A stretch of DNA of 64,000 nucleotides from contig BTRK01000006.1 in NCBI GenBank assembly GCA_036245805.1, positions 18,198,365 through 18,262,364 of the forward strand, written 5' to 3'. How positions within the stretch are numbered: position 1 is the stretch's first letter; each line of letters starts with the position of its first letter. Both the position numbers and the translations under genes were made by a program. Below the pieces are notes generated by a model that did no database searches, was not told the origin of the DNA, and saw only the letters and a program-made list of their open reading frames with translations. Origin of the DNA: Pristionchus mayeri. Its lineage: Eukaryota; Nematoda; Chromadorea; Rhabditida; Neodiplogasteridae. Positions 37,401-51,833 of this stretch are shown here, in pieces.

Positions 37401-39829
37401 CATCGATAATGAAACATGGACGTATACCAAATTCACCAACCCACAAAAGGGAGATTAATTCGAAATGTTCGTCAATTCCCGACCAAAGACAAACGCAATC
37501 GGTTTCAATTTGGTTCGGTCATTGACAGTCTACACCCGTTCGCATCGATTATGAAACATGGACGTATACCAAATTCACCAACCCACAAAAGGGAGATTAA
37601 TTCGAAATGTTCGTCAATTCCCGACCAAAGACAAACGCAATCGGTTTCAATTTGGTTCGGTCATTGACAGTCTACACCCGTTCGCATCGATAATGAAACA
37701 TGGACGTATACCAAATTCACCAACCCACAAAAGGGAGATTAATTCGAAATGTTCGTCAATTCCCGACCAAAGACAAACGCAATCGGTTTCAATTTGGTTC
37801 GGTCATTGACAGTCTACACCCGTTCGCATCGATAATGAAACATGGACGTATACCAAATTCACCAACCCACAAACGGGAGATTAATTCGAAATGTTCGTCA
37901 ATTCCCGACCAAAGACAAACGCAATCGGTTTCAATTTGGTTCGGTCATTGACAGTCTACACCCGTTCGCATCGATAATGAAACATGGACGTATACCAAAT
38001 TCACCAACCCACAAAAGGGAGATTAATTCGAAATGTTCGTCAATTCCCGACCAAAGACAAACGCAATCGGTTTCAATTTGGTTCGGTCATTGACAGCCTA
38101 CACCCGTTCGCATCGATAATGAATCATGGACGTATACCAAATTCACCAACCCACAAAAGGGAGATTAATTCGAAATGTTCGTCAATTCCCGACCAAAGAC
38201 AAACGCAATCGGTTTCAATTTGGTTCGGTCATTGACAGTCTACACCCGTTCGCATCGATTATGAAACATGAACGTATACCAAATTCACCAACCCACAAAA
38301 GGGAGATTAATTCGAAATGTTCGTCAATTCCCGACCAAAGACAAACGCAATCGGTTTCAATTTGGTTCGGTCATTGACAGTCTACACCCGTTCGCATCGA
38401 TAATGAAACATGAACGTATACCAAATTCACCTGCCCACAAAAGGGGGAAATTCAAAAATGTTCGTCAATTCCCGACCAAAGACAAACGCAATCGGTTTCA
38501 ATTTGGTTCGGTCATTGACAGTCTACACCCGTTCGCATCGATAATGAAACATGAACGTATACCAAATTCACCTGCCCACAAAAGGGGGGAAAATTCAAAA
38601 ATGTTCGTAAATTCCCGACCAAAGACAAACGCAATCGGTTTCAATTTGGTTCGGTCATTGACAGTCTACACCCGTTCGCATCGATAATGAAACATGAACG
38701 TATACCAAATTCACCAGCCCACAAAAGGGAGATTAATTCGAAATGTTCGTCAATTTCCGACGAAAGACAAACGCAATCGGTTTCAATTTGGTTCGGTCAT
38801 TAACATTCTACACCCGTTCGCATCGATAATGAAACATGAACGTATACCAAATTCACCTGCCCACAAAAGGGAGACTAATTCGAAATGTTCGTCAATTCCC
38901 GACCAAAGACAAACGCAATCGGTTTCAATTTGGTTCGGTCATTGACAGTCTACACCCGTTCGCATCGATTATGAAACATGAACGTATACCAAATTCACCA
39001 GCCCACAAAAGGGAGATTAATTCGAAATGTTCGTCAATTCCCGACCAAAGACAAACGCAATCGGTTTCAATTTGGTTCGGTCATTGACAGTCTACACCCG
39101 TTCGCATCGATAATGAAACATGGACGTATACCAAATTCACCAACCCACAAAAGGGAGATTAATTCGAAATGTTCGTCAATTCCCGACCAAAGACAAACGC
39201 AATCGGTTTCAATTTGGTTCGGTCATTGACAGTCTACACCCGTTCGCATCGATTATGAAACATGGACGTATACCAAATTCACCAACCCACAAAAGGGAGA
39301 TTAATTCGAAATGTTCGTCAATTCCCGACCAAAGACAAACGCAATCGGTTTCAATTTGGTTCGGTCATTGACAGTCTACACCCGTTCGCATCGATAATGA
39401 AACATGGACGTATACCAAATTCACCAACCCACAAAAGGGAGATTAATTCGAAATGTTCGTCAATTCCCGACCAAAGACAAACGCAATCGGTTTCAATTTG
39501 GTTCGGTCATTGACAGTCTACACCCGTTCGCATCGATAATGAAACATGAACGTATACCAAATTCACCAACCCACAAAAGGGAGATTAATTCGAAATGTTC
39601 GTCAATTCCCGACCAAAGACAAACGCAATCGGTTTCAATTTGGTTCGGTCATTGACAGCCTACACCCGTTCGCATCGATAATGAATCATGGACGTATACC
39701 AAATTCACCAACCCACAAAAGGGAGATTAATTCGAAATGTTCGTCAATTCCCGACCAAAGACAAACGCAATCGGTTTCAATTTGGTTCGGTCATTGACAG
39801 TCTACACCCGTTCGCATCGATAATGAAAC
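31028..39829 (+). repeat. Higher-order repeat zone 3 (five-monomer, 710 bp)
   Basis: Monomers ending in gacagcctac...aatgaatcatgg mark one position of a pentamer. They recur at 32,305, 33,015, 33,725 and 34,435 with exact 710-bp spacing, then again at 36,422 and 37,132. Six- to nine-monomer intervals occur elsewhere in the zone. Confidence 0.75.
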
Positions 39830-40331
39830 ATGGACGTATACCAAATTCACCAACCCACAAAAGGGAGATTAATTCGAAATGTTCGTCAATTCCCGACCAA
39901 AGACAAACGCAATCGGTTTCAATTTGGTTCGGTCATTGACAGTCTACACCCGTTCGCATCGATTATGAAACATGGACGTATACCAAATTCACCAACCCAC
40001 AAAAGGGAGATTAATTCGAAATGTTCGTCAATTCCCGACCAAAGACAACGCAATCGGTTTCAATTTGGTTCGGTCATTGACAGTCTACACCCGTTCGCAT
40101 CGATAATGAAACATGGACGTATACCAAATTCACCAACCCACAAAAGGGAGATTAATTCGAAATGTTCGTCAATTCCCGACCAAAGACAAACGCAATCGGT
40201 TTCAATTTGGTTCGGTCATTGACAGTCTACACCCGTTCGCATCGATAATGAAACATGGACGTATACCAAATTCACCAACCCACAAAAGGGAGATTAATTC
40301 GAAATGTTCGTCAATTCCCGACCAAAGACAC

Positions 40332-40831
40332 NNNNNNNNNNNNNNNNNNNNNNNNNNNNNNNNNNNNNNNNNNNNNNNNNNNNNNNNNNNNNNNNNNNNN
40401 NNNNNNNNNNNNNNNNNNNNNNNNNNNNNNNNNNNNNNNNNNNNNNNNNNNNNNNNNNNNNNNNNNNNNNNNNNNNNNNNNNNNNNNNNNNNNNNNNNNN
40501 NNNNNNNNNNNNNNNNNNNNNNNNNNNNNNNNNNNNNNNNNNNNNNNNNNNNNNNNNNNNNNNNNNNNNNNNNNNNNNNNNNNNNNNNNNNNNNNNNNNN
40601 NNNNNNNNNNNNNNNNNNNNNNNNNNNNNNNNNNNNNNNNNNNNNNNNNNNNNNNNNNNNNNNNNNNNNNNNNNNNNNNNNNNNNNNNNNNNNNNNNNNN
40701 NNNNNNNNNNNNNNNNNNNNNNNNNNNNNNNNNNNNNNNNNNNNNNNNNNNNNNNNNNNNNNNNNNNNNNNNNNNNNNNNNNNNNNNNNNNNNNNNNNNN
40801 NNNNNNNNNNNNNNNNNNNNNNNNNNNNNNN
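40332..40831. other. Assembly gap (500 N)
   Basis: Exactly 500 Ns, the conventional size for a gap of unknown length, inside the satellite. The first unit after it (40,832-40,930) has several single-base insertions not seen in other monomers. This suggests low-quality sequence and a collapsed array. Confidence 0.97.
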
Positions 40832-41031
40832 GTTTCAATTTGGTTCGGTCATTGACAGTCTACACCCCGTTCGCATCGATAATAACACATGGACAGTATA
40901 CCAAATTCACCAACCACACAAAAGGGAGATTAATTCGAAATGTTCGTCAATTCCCGACCAAAGACAACGCAATCGGTTTCAATTTGGTTCGGTCATTGAC
41001 AGTCTACACCCGTTCGCATCGATAATGAAAC

Positions 41032-44000
41032 ATGGACGTATACCAAATTCACCAACCCACAAAAGGGAGATTAATTCGAAATGTTCGTCAATTCCCGACC
41101 AAAGACAAACGCAATCGGTTTCAATTTGGTTCGGTCATTGACAGTCTACACCCGTTCGCATCGATAATGAAACATGGACGTATACCAAATTCACCAACCC
41201 ACAAAAGGGAGATTAATTCGAAATGTTCGTCAATTCCCGACCAAAGACAAACGCAATCGGTTTCAATTTGGTTCGGTCATTGACAGTCTACACCCGTTCG
41301 CATCGATAATGAAACATGGACGTATACCAAATTCACCAACCCACAAAAGGGAGATTAATTCGAAATGTTCGTCAATTCCCGACCAAAGACAAACGCAATC
41401 GGTTTTCAATTTGGTTCGGTCATTGACAGTCTACACCCGTTCGCATCGATAATGAAACATGGACGTATACCAAATTCACCAACCCACAAAAGGGAGATTA
41501 ATTCGAAATGTTCGTCAATTCCCGACCAAAGACAAACGCAATCGGTTTCAATTTGGTTCGGTCATTGACAGTCTACACCCGTTCGCATCGATAATGAAAC
41601 ATGGACGTATACCAAATTCACCAACCCACAAAAGGGAGATTAATTCGAAATGTTCGTCAATTCCCGACCAAAGACAAACGCAATCGGTTTCAATTTGGTT
41701 CGGTCATTGACAGTCTACACCCGTTCGCATCGATAATGAAACATGGACGTATACCAAATTCACCAACCCACAAAAGGAGATTAATTCGAAATGTTCGTCA
41801 ATTCCCGACCAAAGACAAACGCAATCGGTTTCAATTTGGTTCGGTCATTGACAGTCTACACCCGTTCGCATCGATAATGAAACATGGACGTATACCAAAT
41901 TCACCAACCCACAAAAGGGAGATTAATTCGAAATGTTCGTCAATTCCCGACCAAAGACAAACGCAATCGGTTTCAATTTGGTTCGGTCATTGACAGTCTA
42001 CACCCGTTCGCATCGATAATGAAACATGGACGTATACCAAATTCACCAACCCACAAAAGGGAGATTAATTCGAAATGTTCGTCAATTCCCGACCAAAGAC
42101 AAACGCAATCGGTTTCAATTTGGTTCGGTCATTGACAGTCTACACCCGTTCGCATCGATAATGAAACATGGACGTATACCAAATTCACCAACCCACAAAA
42201 GGGAGATTAATTCGAAATGTTCGTCAATTCCCGACCAAAGACAAACGCAATCGGTTTCAATTTGGTTCGGTCATTGACAGTCTACACCCGTTCGCATCGA
42301 TAATGAAACATGGACGTATACCAAATTCACCAACCCACAAAAGGGAGATTAATTCGAAATGTTCGTCAATTCCCGACCAAAGACAAACGCAATCGGTTTC
42401 AATTTGGTTCGGTCATTGACAGTCTACACCCGTTCGCATCGATAATGAAACATGGACGTATACCAAATTCACCAACCCACAAAAGGGAGATTAATTCGAA
42501 ATGTTCGTCAATTCCCGACCAAAGACAAACGCAATCGGTTTCAATTTGGTTCGGTCATTGACAGTCTACACCCGTTCGCATCGATAATGAAACATGGACG
42601 TATACCAAATTCACCAACCCACAAAAGGGAGATTAATTCGAAATGTTCGTCAATTCCCGACCAAAGACAAACGCAATCGGTTTCAATTTGGTTCGGTCAT
42701 TGACAGTCTACACCCGTTCGCATCGATAATGAAACATGGACGTATACCAAATTCACCAACCCACAAAAGGGAGATTAATTCGAAATGTTCGTCAATTCCC
42801 GACCAAAGACAAACGCAATCGGTTTCAATTTGGTTCGGTCATTGACAGTCTACACCCGTTCGCATCGATAATGAAACATGGACGTATACCAAATTCACCA
42901 ACCCACAAAAGGGAGATTAATTCGAAATGTTCGTCAATTCCCGACCAAAGACAAACGCAATCGGTTTCAATTTGGTTCGGTCATTGACAGTCTACACCCG
43001 TTCGCATCGATAATGAAACATGGACGTATACCAAATTCACCAACCCACAAAAGGGAGATTAATTCGAAATGTTCGTCAATTCCCGACCAAAGACAAACGC
43101 AATCGGTTTTCAATTTGGTTCGGTCATTGACAGTCTACACCCGTTCGCATCGATTATGAAACATGAACGTATACCAAATTCACCAGCCCACAAAAGGGAG
43201 ATTAATTCGAAATGTTCGTCAATTCCCGACCAAAGACAAACGCAATCGGTTTCAATTTGGTTCGGTCATTGACAGTCTACACCCGTTCGCATCGATAATG
43301 AAACATGGACGTATACCAAATTCACCAACCCACAAAAGGGAGATTAATTCGAAATGTTCGTCAATTCCCGACCAAAGACAAACGCAATCGGTTTCAATTT
43401 GGTTCGGTCATTGACAGTCTACACCCGTTCGCATCGATAATGAAACATGGACGTATACCAAATTCACCAACCCACAAAAGGGAGATTAATTCGAAATGTT
43501 CGTCAATTCCCGACCAAAGACAAACGCAATCGGTTTCAATTTGGTTCGGTCATTGACAGTCTACACCCGTTCGCATCGATAATGAAACATGGACGTATAC
43601 CAAATTCACCAACCCACAAAAGGGAGATTAATTCGAAATGTTCGTCAATTCCCGACCAAAGACAAACGCAATCGGTTTCAATTTGGTTCGGTCATTGACA
43701 GTCTACACCCGTTCGCATCGATAATGAAACATGGACGTATACCAAATTCACCAACCCACAAAAGGGAGATTAATTCGAAATGTTCGTCAATTCCCGACCA
43801 AAGACAAACGCAATCGGTTTCAATTTGGTTCGGTCATTGACAGTCTACACCCGTTCGCATCGATAATGAAACATGGACGTATACCAAATTCACCAACCCA
43901 CAAAAGGGAGATTAATTCGAAATGTTCGTCAATTCCCGACCAAAGACAAACGCAATCGGTTTCAATTTGGTTCGGTCATTGACAGTCTACACCCGTTCGC

Positions 44001-44867
44001 ATCGATAATGAAACATGGACGTATACCAAATTCACCAACCCACAAAAGGGAGATTAATTCGAAATATTCGTCAATTCCCGACCAAAGACAAACGCAATCG
44101 GTTTCAATTTGGTTCGGTCATTGACAGTCTACACCCGTTCGCATCGATAATGAAACACGGACGTATACCAAATTCACCAACCCACAAAAGGGAGATTAAT
44201 TCGAAATGTTCGTCAATTCCCGACCAAAGACAAACGCAATCGGTTTCAATTTGGTTCGGTCATTGACAGTCTACACCCGTTCGCATCGATAATGAAACAT
44301 GGACGTATACCAAATTCACCAACCCACAAAAGGGAGATTAATTCGAAATGTTCGTCAATTCCCGACCAAAGACAAACGCAATCGGTTTCAATTTGGTTCG
44401 GTCATTGACAGTCTACACCCGTTCGCATCGATAATGAAACATGGACGTATACCAAATTCACCAACCCACAAAAGGGAGATTAATTCGAAATGTTCGTCAA
44501 TTCCCGACCAAAGACAAACGCAATCGGTTTCAATTTGGTTCGGTCATTGACAGTCTACACCCGTTCGCATCGATAATGAAACATGGACGTATACCAAATT
44601 CACCAACCCACAAAAGGGAGATTAATTCGAAATGTTCGTCAATTCCCGACCAAAGACAAACGCAATCGGTTTCAATTTGGTTCGGTCATTGACAGTCTAC
44701 ACCCGTTCGCATCGATAATGAAACATGGACGTATACCAAATTCACCAACCCCACAAAAGGGAGATTAATTCGAAATGTTCGTCAATTCCCGACCAAAGAC
44801 AAACGCAATCGGTTTCAATTTGGTTCGGTCATTGACAGTCTACACCCGTTCGCATCGATTATGAAAC
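41032..44867 (+). repeat. Nearly homogeneous satellite core
   Basis: About 27 consecutive monomers of one variant (catggac, caattccc, gtttcaa) that are almost identical, with no higher-order pattern. The few differences are mostly single-base indels (41,404, 41,775, 43,108, 44,750). Such homogeneity marks the most recently amplified part of an array. Confidence 0.8.
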
Positions 44868-47800
44868 ATGAACGTATACCAAATTCACCAGCCCACAAAA
44901 GGGAGATTAATTCGAAATGTTCGTCAATTCCCGACCAAAGACAAACGCAATCGGTTTCAATTTGGTTCGCTCATTGACAGTCTACACCCGTTCGCATCGA
45001 TAATGAAACATGGACGTATACCAAATTCACCAACCCACAAAAGGGAGATTAATTCGAAATGTTCGTCAATTTCCGACCAAAGACAAACGCAATCGGTTTG
45101 AATTTGGTTCGGTCATTGACAGTCTACACCCGTTCGCATCGATAATGAAACATGAACGTATACCCAAATCACCAACCCACAAAAGGGAGATTAATTCGAA
45201 ATGTTCGTCAATTTCCGACCAAAGACAAACGCAATCGGTTTGAATTTGGTTCGGTCATTGACAGTCTACACCCGTTCGCATCGATAATGAAACATGAACG
45301 TATCCCAAATTCACCAGCCCACAAAAGGGAGATTAATTCGAAATGTTCGTCAATTCCCGACCAAAGACAAACGCAATCGGTTTCATTTGGTTCGGTCATT
45401 GACAGTCTACACCCGTTCGCATCGATAATGAAACATGAACGTATACCAAATTCACCAGCCCACAAAAGGGAGATTAATTCGAAATGTTCGTCAATTTCCG
45501 ACCAAAGACAAACGCAATCGGTTTGAATTTGGTTCGGTCATTGACAGTCTACACCCGTTCGCATCGATAATGAAACATGAACGTATACCAAATTCACCAA
45601 CCCACAAAAGGGAGATTAATTCGAAATGTTCGTCAATTTCCGACCAAAGACAAACGCAATCGGTTTGAATTTGGTTCGGTCATTGACAGTCTACACCCGT
45701 TCGCATCGATAATGAAACATGAACGTATACCAAATTCACCAACCCACAAAAGGGAGATTAATTCGAAATGTTCGTCAATTTCCGACCAAAGACAAACGCA
45801 ATCGGTTTGAATTTGGTTCGGTCATTGACAGTCTACACCCGTTCGCATCGATAATGAAACATGAACGTATCCCAAATTCACCAGCCCACAAAAGGGAGAT
45901 TAATTCGAAATGTTCGTCAATTCCCGACCAAAGACAAACGCAATCGGTTTCAATTTGGTTCGGTCATTGACAGTCTACACCCGTTCGCATCGATTATGAA
46001 ACATGAACGTATACCAAATTCACCAGCCCACAAAAGGGAGATTAATTCGAAATGTTCGTCAATTCCCGACCAAAGACAAACGCAATCGGTTTCAATTTGG
46101 TTCGCTCATTGACAGTCTACACCCGTTCGCATCGATAATGAAACATGGACGTATACCAAATTCACCAACCCACAAAAGGGAGATTAATTCGAAATGTTCG
46201 TCAATTTCCGACCAAAGACAAACGCAATCGGTTTGAATTTGGTTCGGTCATTGACAGTCTACACCCGTTCGCATCGATAATGAAACATGAACGTATACCC
46301 AAATCACCAACCCACAAAAGGGAGATTAATTCGAAATGTTCGTCAATTTCCGACCAAAGACAAACGCAATCGGTTTGAATTTGGTTCGGTCATTGACAGT
46401 CTACACCCGTTCGCATCGATAATGAAACATGAACGTATCCCAAATTCACCAGCCCACAAAAGGGAGATTAATTCGAAATGTTCGTCAATTCCCGACCAAA
46501 GACAAACGCAATCGGTTTCAATTTGGTTCGGTCATTGACAGTCTACACCCGTTCGCATCGATAATGAAACATGAACGTATACCAAATTCACCAGCCCACA
46601 AAAGGGAGATTAATTCGAAATGTTCGTCAATTTCCGACCAAAGACAAACGCAATCGGTTTGAATTTGGTTCGGTCATTGACAGTCTACACCCGTTCGCAT
46701 CGATAATGAAACATGAACGTATACCAAATTCACCAACCCACAAAAGGGAGATTAATTCGAAATGTTCGTCAATTTCCGACCAAAGACAAACGCAATCGGT
46801 TTGAATTTGGTTCGGTCATTGACAGTCTACACCCGTTCGCATCGATAATGAAACATGAACGTATCCCAAATTCACCAGCCCACAAAAGGGAGATTAATTC
46901 GAAATGTTCGTCAATTCCCGACCAAAGACAAACGCAATCGGTTTCAATTTGGTTCGGTCATTGACAGTCTACACCCGTTCGCATCGATAATGAAACATGA
47001 ACGTATACCAAATTCACCTGCCCACAAAAGGGGGGAAAATTCAAAAATGTTCGTCAATTCCCGACCAAAGACAAACGCTATCGGTTTCAATTTGGTTCGG
47101 TCATTGACAGTCTACACCCGTTCGCATCGATTATGAAACATGAACGTATACCAAATTCACCAGCCTACAAAAGGGAGATTAATTCGAAATGTTCGTCAAT
47201 TCCCGACCAAAGACAAACGCAATCGGTTTCAATTTGGTTCGGACATTGACAGTCTACACCCGTTCGCATCGATAATGAAACATGAACGTATACCAAATTC
47301 ACCAGCCCACAAAAGGGAGATTAATTCGAAATGTTCGTCAATTCCCGACCAAAGACAAACGCAATCGGTTTCAATTTGGTTCGGACATTGACAGTCTACA
47401 CCCGTTCGCATCGATAATGAAACATGAACGTATACCAAATTCACCAACCCACAAAAGGGAGATTAATTCGAAATGTTCGTCAATTTCCGACCAAAGACAA
47501 ACGCAATCGGTTTGAATTTGGTTCGGTCATTGACAGTCTACACCCGTTCGCATCGATAATGAAACATGAACGTATCCCAAATTCACCAGCCCACAAAAGG
47601 GAGATTAATTCGAAATGTTCGTCAATTCCCGACCAAAGACAAACGCAATCGGTTTCAATTTGGTTCGGTCATTGACAGTCTACACCCGTTCGCATCGATA
47701 ATGAAACATGAACGTATACCAAATTCACCTGCCCACAAAAGGGGGGAAAATTCAAAAATGTTCGTCAATTCCCGACCAAAGACAAACGCTATCGGTTTCA

Positions 47801-50800
47801 ATTTGGTTCGGTCATTGACAGTCTACACCCGTTCGCATCGATTATGAAACATGAACGTATACCAAATTCACCAGCCTACAAAAGGGAGATTAATTCGAAA
47901 TGTTCGTCAATTCCCGACCAAAGACAAACGCAATCGGTTTCAATTTGGTTCGGACATTGACAGTCTACACCCGTTCGCATCGATAATGAAACATGAACGT
48001 ATACCAAATTCACCAGCCCACAAAAGGGAGATTAATTCGAAATGTTCGTCAATTCCCGACCAAAGACAAACGCAATCGGTTTCAATTTGGTTCGGACATT
48101 GACAGTCTACACCCGTTCGCATCGATAATGAAACATGAACGTATACCAAATTCACCAGCCCACAAAAGGGAGATTAATTCGAAATGTTCGTCAATTTCCG
48201 ACCAAAGACAAACGCAATCGGTTTGAATTTGGTTCGGTCATTGACAGTCTACACCCGTTCGCATCGATAATGAAACATGAACGTATACCAAATTCACCAA
48301 CCCACAAAAGGGAGATTAATTCGAAATGTTCGTCAATTTCCGACCAAAGACAAACGCAATCGGTTTGAATTTGGTTCGGTCATTGACAGTCTACACCCGT
48401 TCGCATCGATAATGAAACATGAACGTATCCCAAATTCACCAGCCCACAAAAGGGAGATTAATTCGAAATGTTCGTCAATTCCCGACCAAAGACAAACGCA
48501 ATCGGTTTCAATTTGGTTCGGTCATTGACAGTCTACACCCGTTCGCATCGATAATGAAACATGAACGTATACCAAATTCACCTGCCCACAAAAGGGGGGA
48601 AAATTCAAAAATGTTCGTCAATTCCCGACCAAAGACAAACGCTATCGGTTTCAATTTGGTTCGGTCATTGACAGTCTACACCCGTTCGCATCGATTATGA
48701 AACATGAACGTATACCAAATTCACCAGCCTACAAAAGGGAGATTAATTCGAAATGTTCGTCAATTCCCGACCAAAGACAAACGCAATCGGTTTCAATTTG
48801 GTTCGGACATTGACAGTCTACACCCGTTCGCATCGATAATGAAACATGAACGTATACCAAATTCACCAGCCCACAAAAGGGAGATTAATTCGAAATGTTC
48901 GTCAATTCCCGACCAAAGACAAACGCAATCGGTTTCAATTTGGTTCGGACATTGACAGTCTACACCCGTTCGCATCGATAATGAAACATGAACGTATACC
49001 AAATTCACCAGCCCACAAAAGGGAGATTAATTCGAAATGTTCGTCAATTTCCGACCAAAGACAAACGCAATCGGTTTGAATTTGGTTCGGTCATTGACAG
49101 TCTACACCCGTTCGCATCGATAATGAAACATGAACGTATACCAAATTCACCAGCCCACAAAAGGGAGATTAATTCGAAATGTTCGTCAATTTCCGACGAA
49201 AGACAAACGCAATCGGTTTCAATTTGGTTCGGTCATTGACAGTCTACACCCGTTCGCATCGATAATGAAACATGAACGTATAACAAATTCACCAGCCCAC
49301 AAAAGGGAGATTAATTCGAAATGTTCGTCAATTTCCGACGAAAGACAAACGCAATCGGTTTCAATTTGGTTCGGTCATTGACATTCTACACCCGTTCGCA
49401 TCGATAATGAAACATGAACGTATACCAAATTCACCTGCCCACAAAAGGGGGGAAAATTCAAAAATGTTCGTCAATTCCCGACCAAAGACAAACGCTATCG
49501 GTTTCAATTTGGTTCGGTCATTGACAGTCTACACCCGTTCGCATCGATTATGAAACATGAACGTATACCAAATTCACCAGCCTACAAAAGGGAGATTAAT
49601 TCGAAATGTTCGTCAATTCCCGACCAAAGACAAACGCAATCGGTTTCAATTTGGTTCGAACATTGACAGTCTACACCCGTTCGCATCGATAATGAAACAT
49701 GAACGTATCCCAAATTCACCAGCCCACAAAAGGGAGATTAATTCGAAATGTTCGTCAATTCCCGACCAAAGACAAACGCAATCGGTTTCAATTTGGTTCG
49801 GTCATTGACAGTCTACACCCGTTCGCATCGATAATGAAACATGAACGTATACCAAATTCACCTGCCCACAAAAGGGGGGAAAATTCAAAAATGTTCGTCA
49901 ATTCCCGACCAAAGACAAACGCAATCGGTTTCAATTTGGTTCGGTCATTGACATTCTACACCCGTTCGCATCGATAATGAAACATGAACGTATACCAAAT
50001 TCACCTGCCCACAAAAGGGGGGAAAATTCAAAAATGTTCGTCAATTCCCGACCAAAGACAAACGCAATCGGTTTCAATTTGGTTCGGTCATTGACAGTCT
50101 ACACCCGTTCGCATCGATTATGAAACATGAACGTATACCAAATTCACCAGCCTACAAAAGGGAGATTAATTCGAAATGTTCGTCAATTCCCGACCAAAGA
50201 CAAACGCAATCGGTTTCAATTTGGTTCGGACATTGACAGTCTACACCCGTTCGCATCGATAATGAAACATGAACGTATACCAAATTCACCAGCCCACAAA
50301 AGGGAGATTAATTCGAAATGTTCGTCAATTTCCGACCAAAGACAAACGCAATCGGTTTGAATTTGGTTCGGTCATTGACAGTCTACACCCGTTCGCATCG
50401 ATAATGAAACATGAACGTATACCAAATTCACCAGCCCACAAAAGGGAGATTAATTCGAAATGTTCGTCAATTCCCGACCAAAGACAAACGCAATCGGTTT
50501 CAATTTGGTTCGGTCATTGACAGTCTACACCCGTTCGCATCGATAATGAAACATGAACGTATAACAAATTCACCAGCCCACAAAAGGGAGATTAATTCGA
50601 AATGTTCGTCAATTTCCGACGAAAGACAAACGCAATCGGTTTCAATTTGGTTCGGTCATTGACATTCTACACCCGTTCACATCGATAATGAAACATGAAC
50701 GTATACCAAATTCACCTGCCCACAAAAGGGGGGAAAATTCAAAAATGTTCGTCAATTCCCGACCAAAGACAAACGCTATCGGTTTCAATTTGGTTCGGTC

Positions 50801-51833
50801 ACTGACAGTCTACACCCGTTCGCATCGATTATGAAACATGAACGTATACCAAATTCACCAGCCTACAAAAGGGAGATTAATTCGAAATGTTCGTCAATTC
50901 CCGACCAAAGACAAACGCAATCGGTTTCAATTTGGTTCGAACATTGACAGTCTACACCCGTTCGCATCGATAATGAAACATGAACGTATACCAAATTCAC
51001 CAGCCCACAAAAGGGAGATTAATTCGAAATGTTCGTCAATTTCCGACCAAAGACAAACGCAATCGGTTTGAATTTGGTTCGGTCATTGACAGTCTACACC
51101 CGTTCGCATCGATAATGAAACATGAACGTATACCAAATTCACCAGCCCACAAAAGGGAGATTAATTCGAAATGTTCGTCAATTCCCGACCAAAGACAAAC
51201 GCAATCGGTTTCAATTTGGTTCGGTCATTGACAGTCTACACCCGTTCGCATCGATAATGAAACATGAACGTATAACAAATTCATCAGCCCACAAAAGGGA
51301 GATTAATTCGAAATGTTCGTCAATTTCCGACGAAACACAAACGCAATCGGTTTCAATTTGGTTCGGTCATTGACATTCTACACCCGTTCGCATCGATAAT
51401 GAAACATGAACGTATACCAAATTCACCTGCCCACAAAAGGGGGGAAAATTCAAAAATGTTCGTCAATTCCCGACCAAAGACAAACGCAATCGGTTTCAAT
51501 TTGGTTCGGTCATTGACAGTCTACACCCGTTCGCATCGATAATGAAACATGAACGTATACCAAATTCACCAGCCCACAAAAGGGAGATTAATTCGAAATG
51601 TTCGTCAATTTCCGACCAAAGACAAACGCAATCGGTTTCAATTTGGTTCGGTCATTGACAGTCTACACCCGTTCGCATCGATAATGAAACATGAACGTAT
51701 ACCAAATTCACCTGCCCACAAAAGGGGGGAAAATTCAAAAATGTTCGTCAATTTCCGACCAAAGACAAACGCAATCGGTTTCAATTTGGTTCGGGCATTG
51801 ACAGTCTACACCCGTTCGCATCGATAATGAAAC
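44868..51833 (+). repeat. Higher-order repeat zone 4 (mixed 5-9 monomers)
   Basis: Recurring marker monomers give several spacings: 711 bp (46,855 to 47,566, and 47,140 to 47,851), 853 bp (47,851 to 48,704), about 1,135 bp (44,868 to 46,003) and 1,281 bp (49,557 to 50,838). Diagnostic variants are gtatcccaaattc, agcctacaaaag, acgctatcgg and ggttcggacatt. Confidence 0.7.

Noticed and set aside
40113..41141. Apparent 342-codon ORF
   Set aside because: It is created by reading through the 500-N gap.
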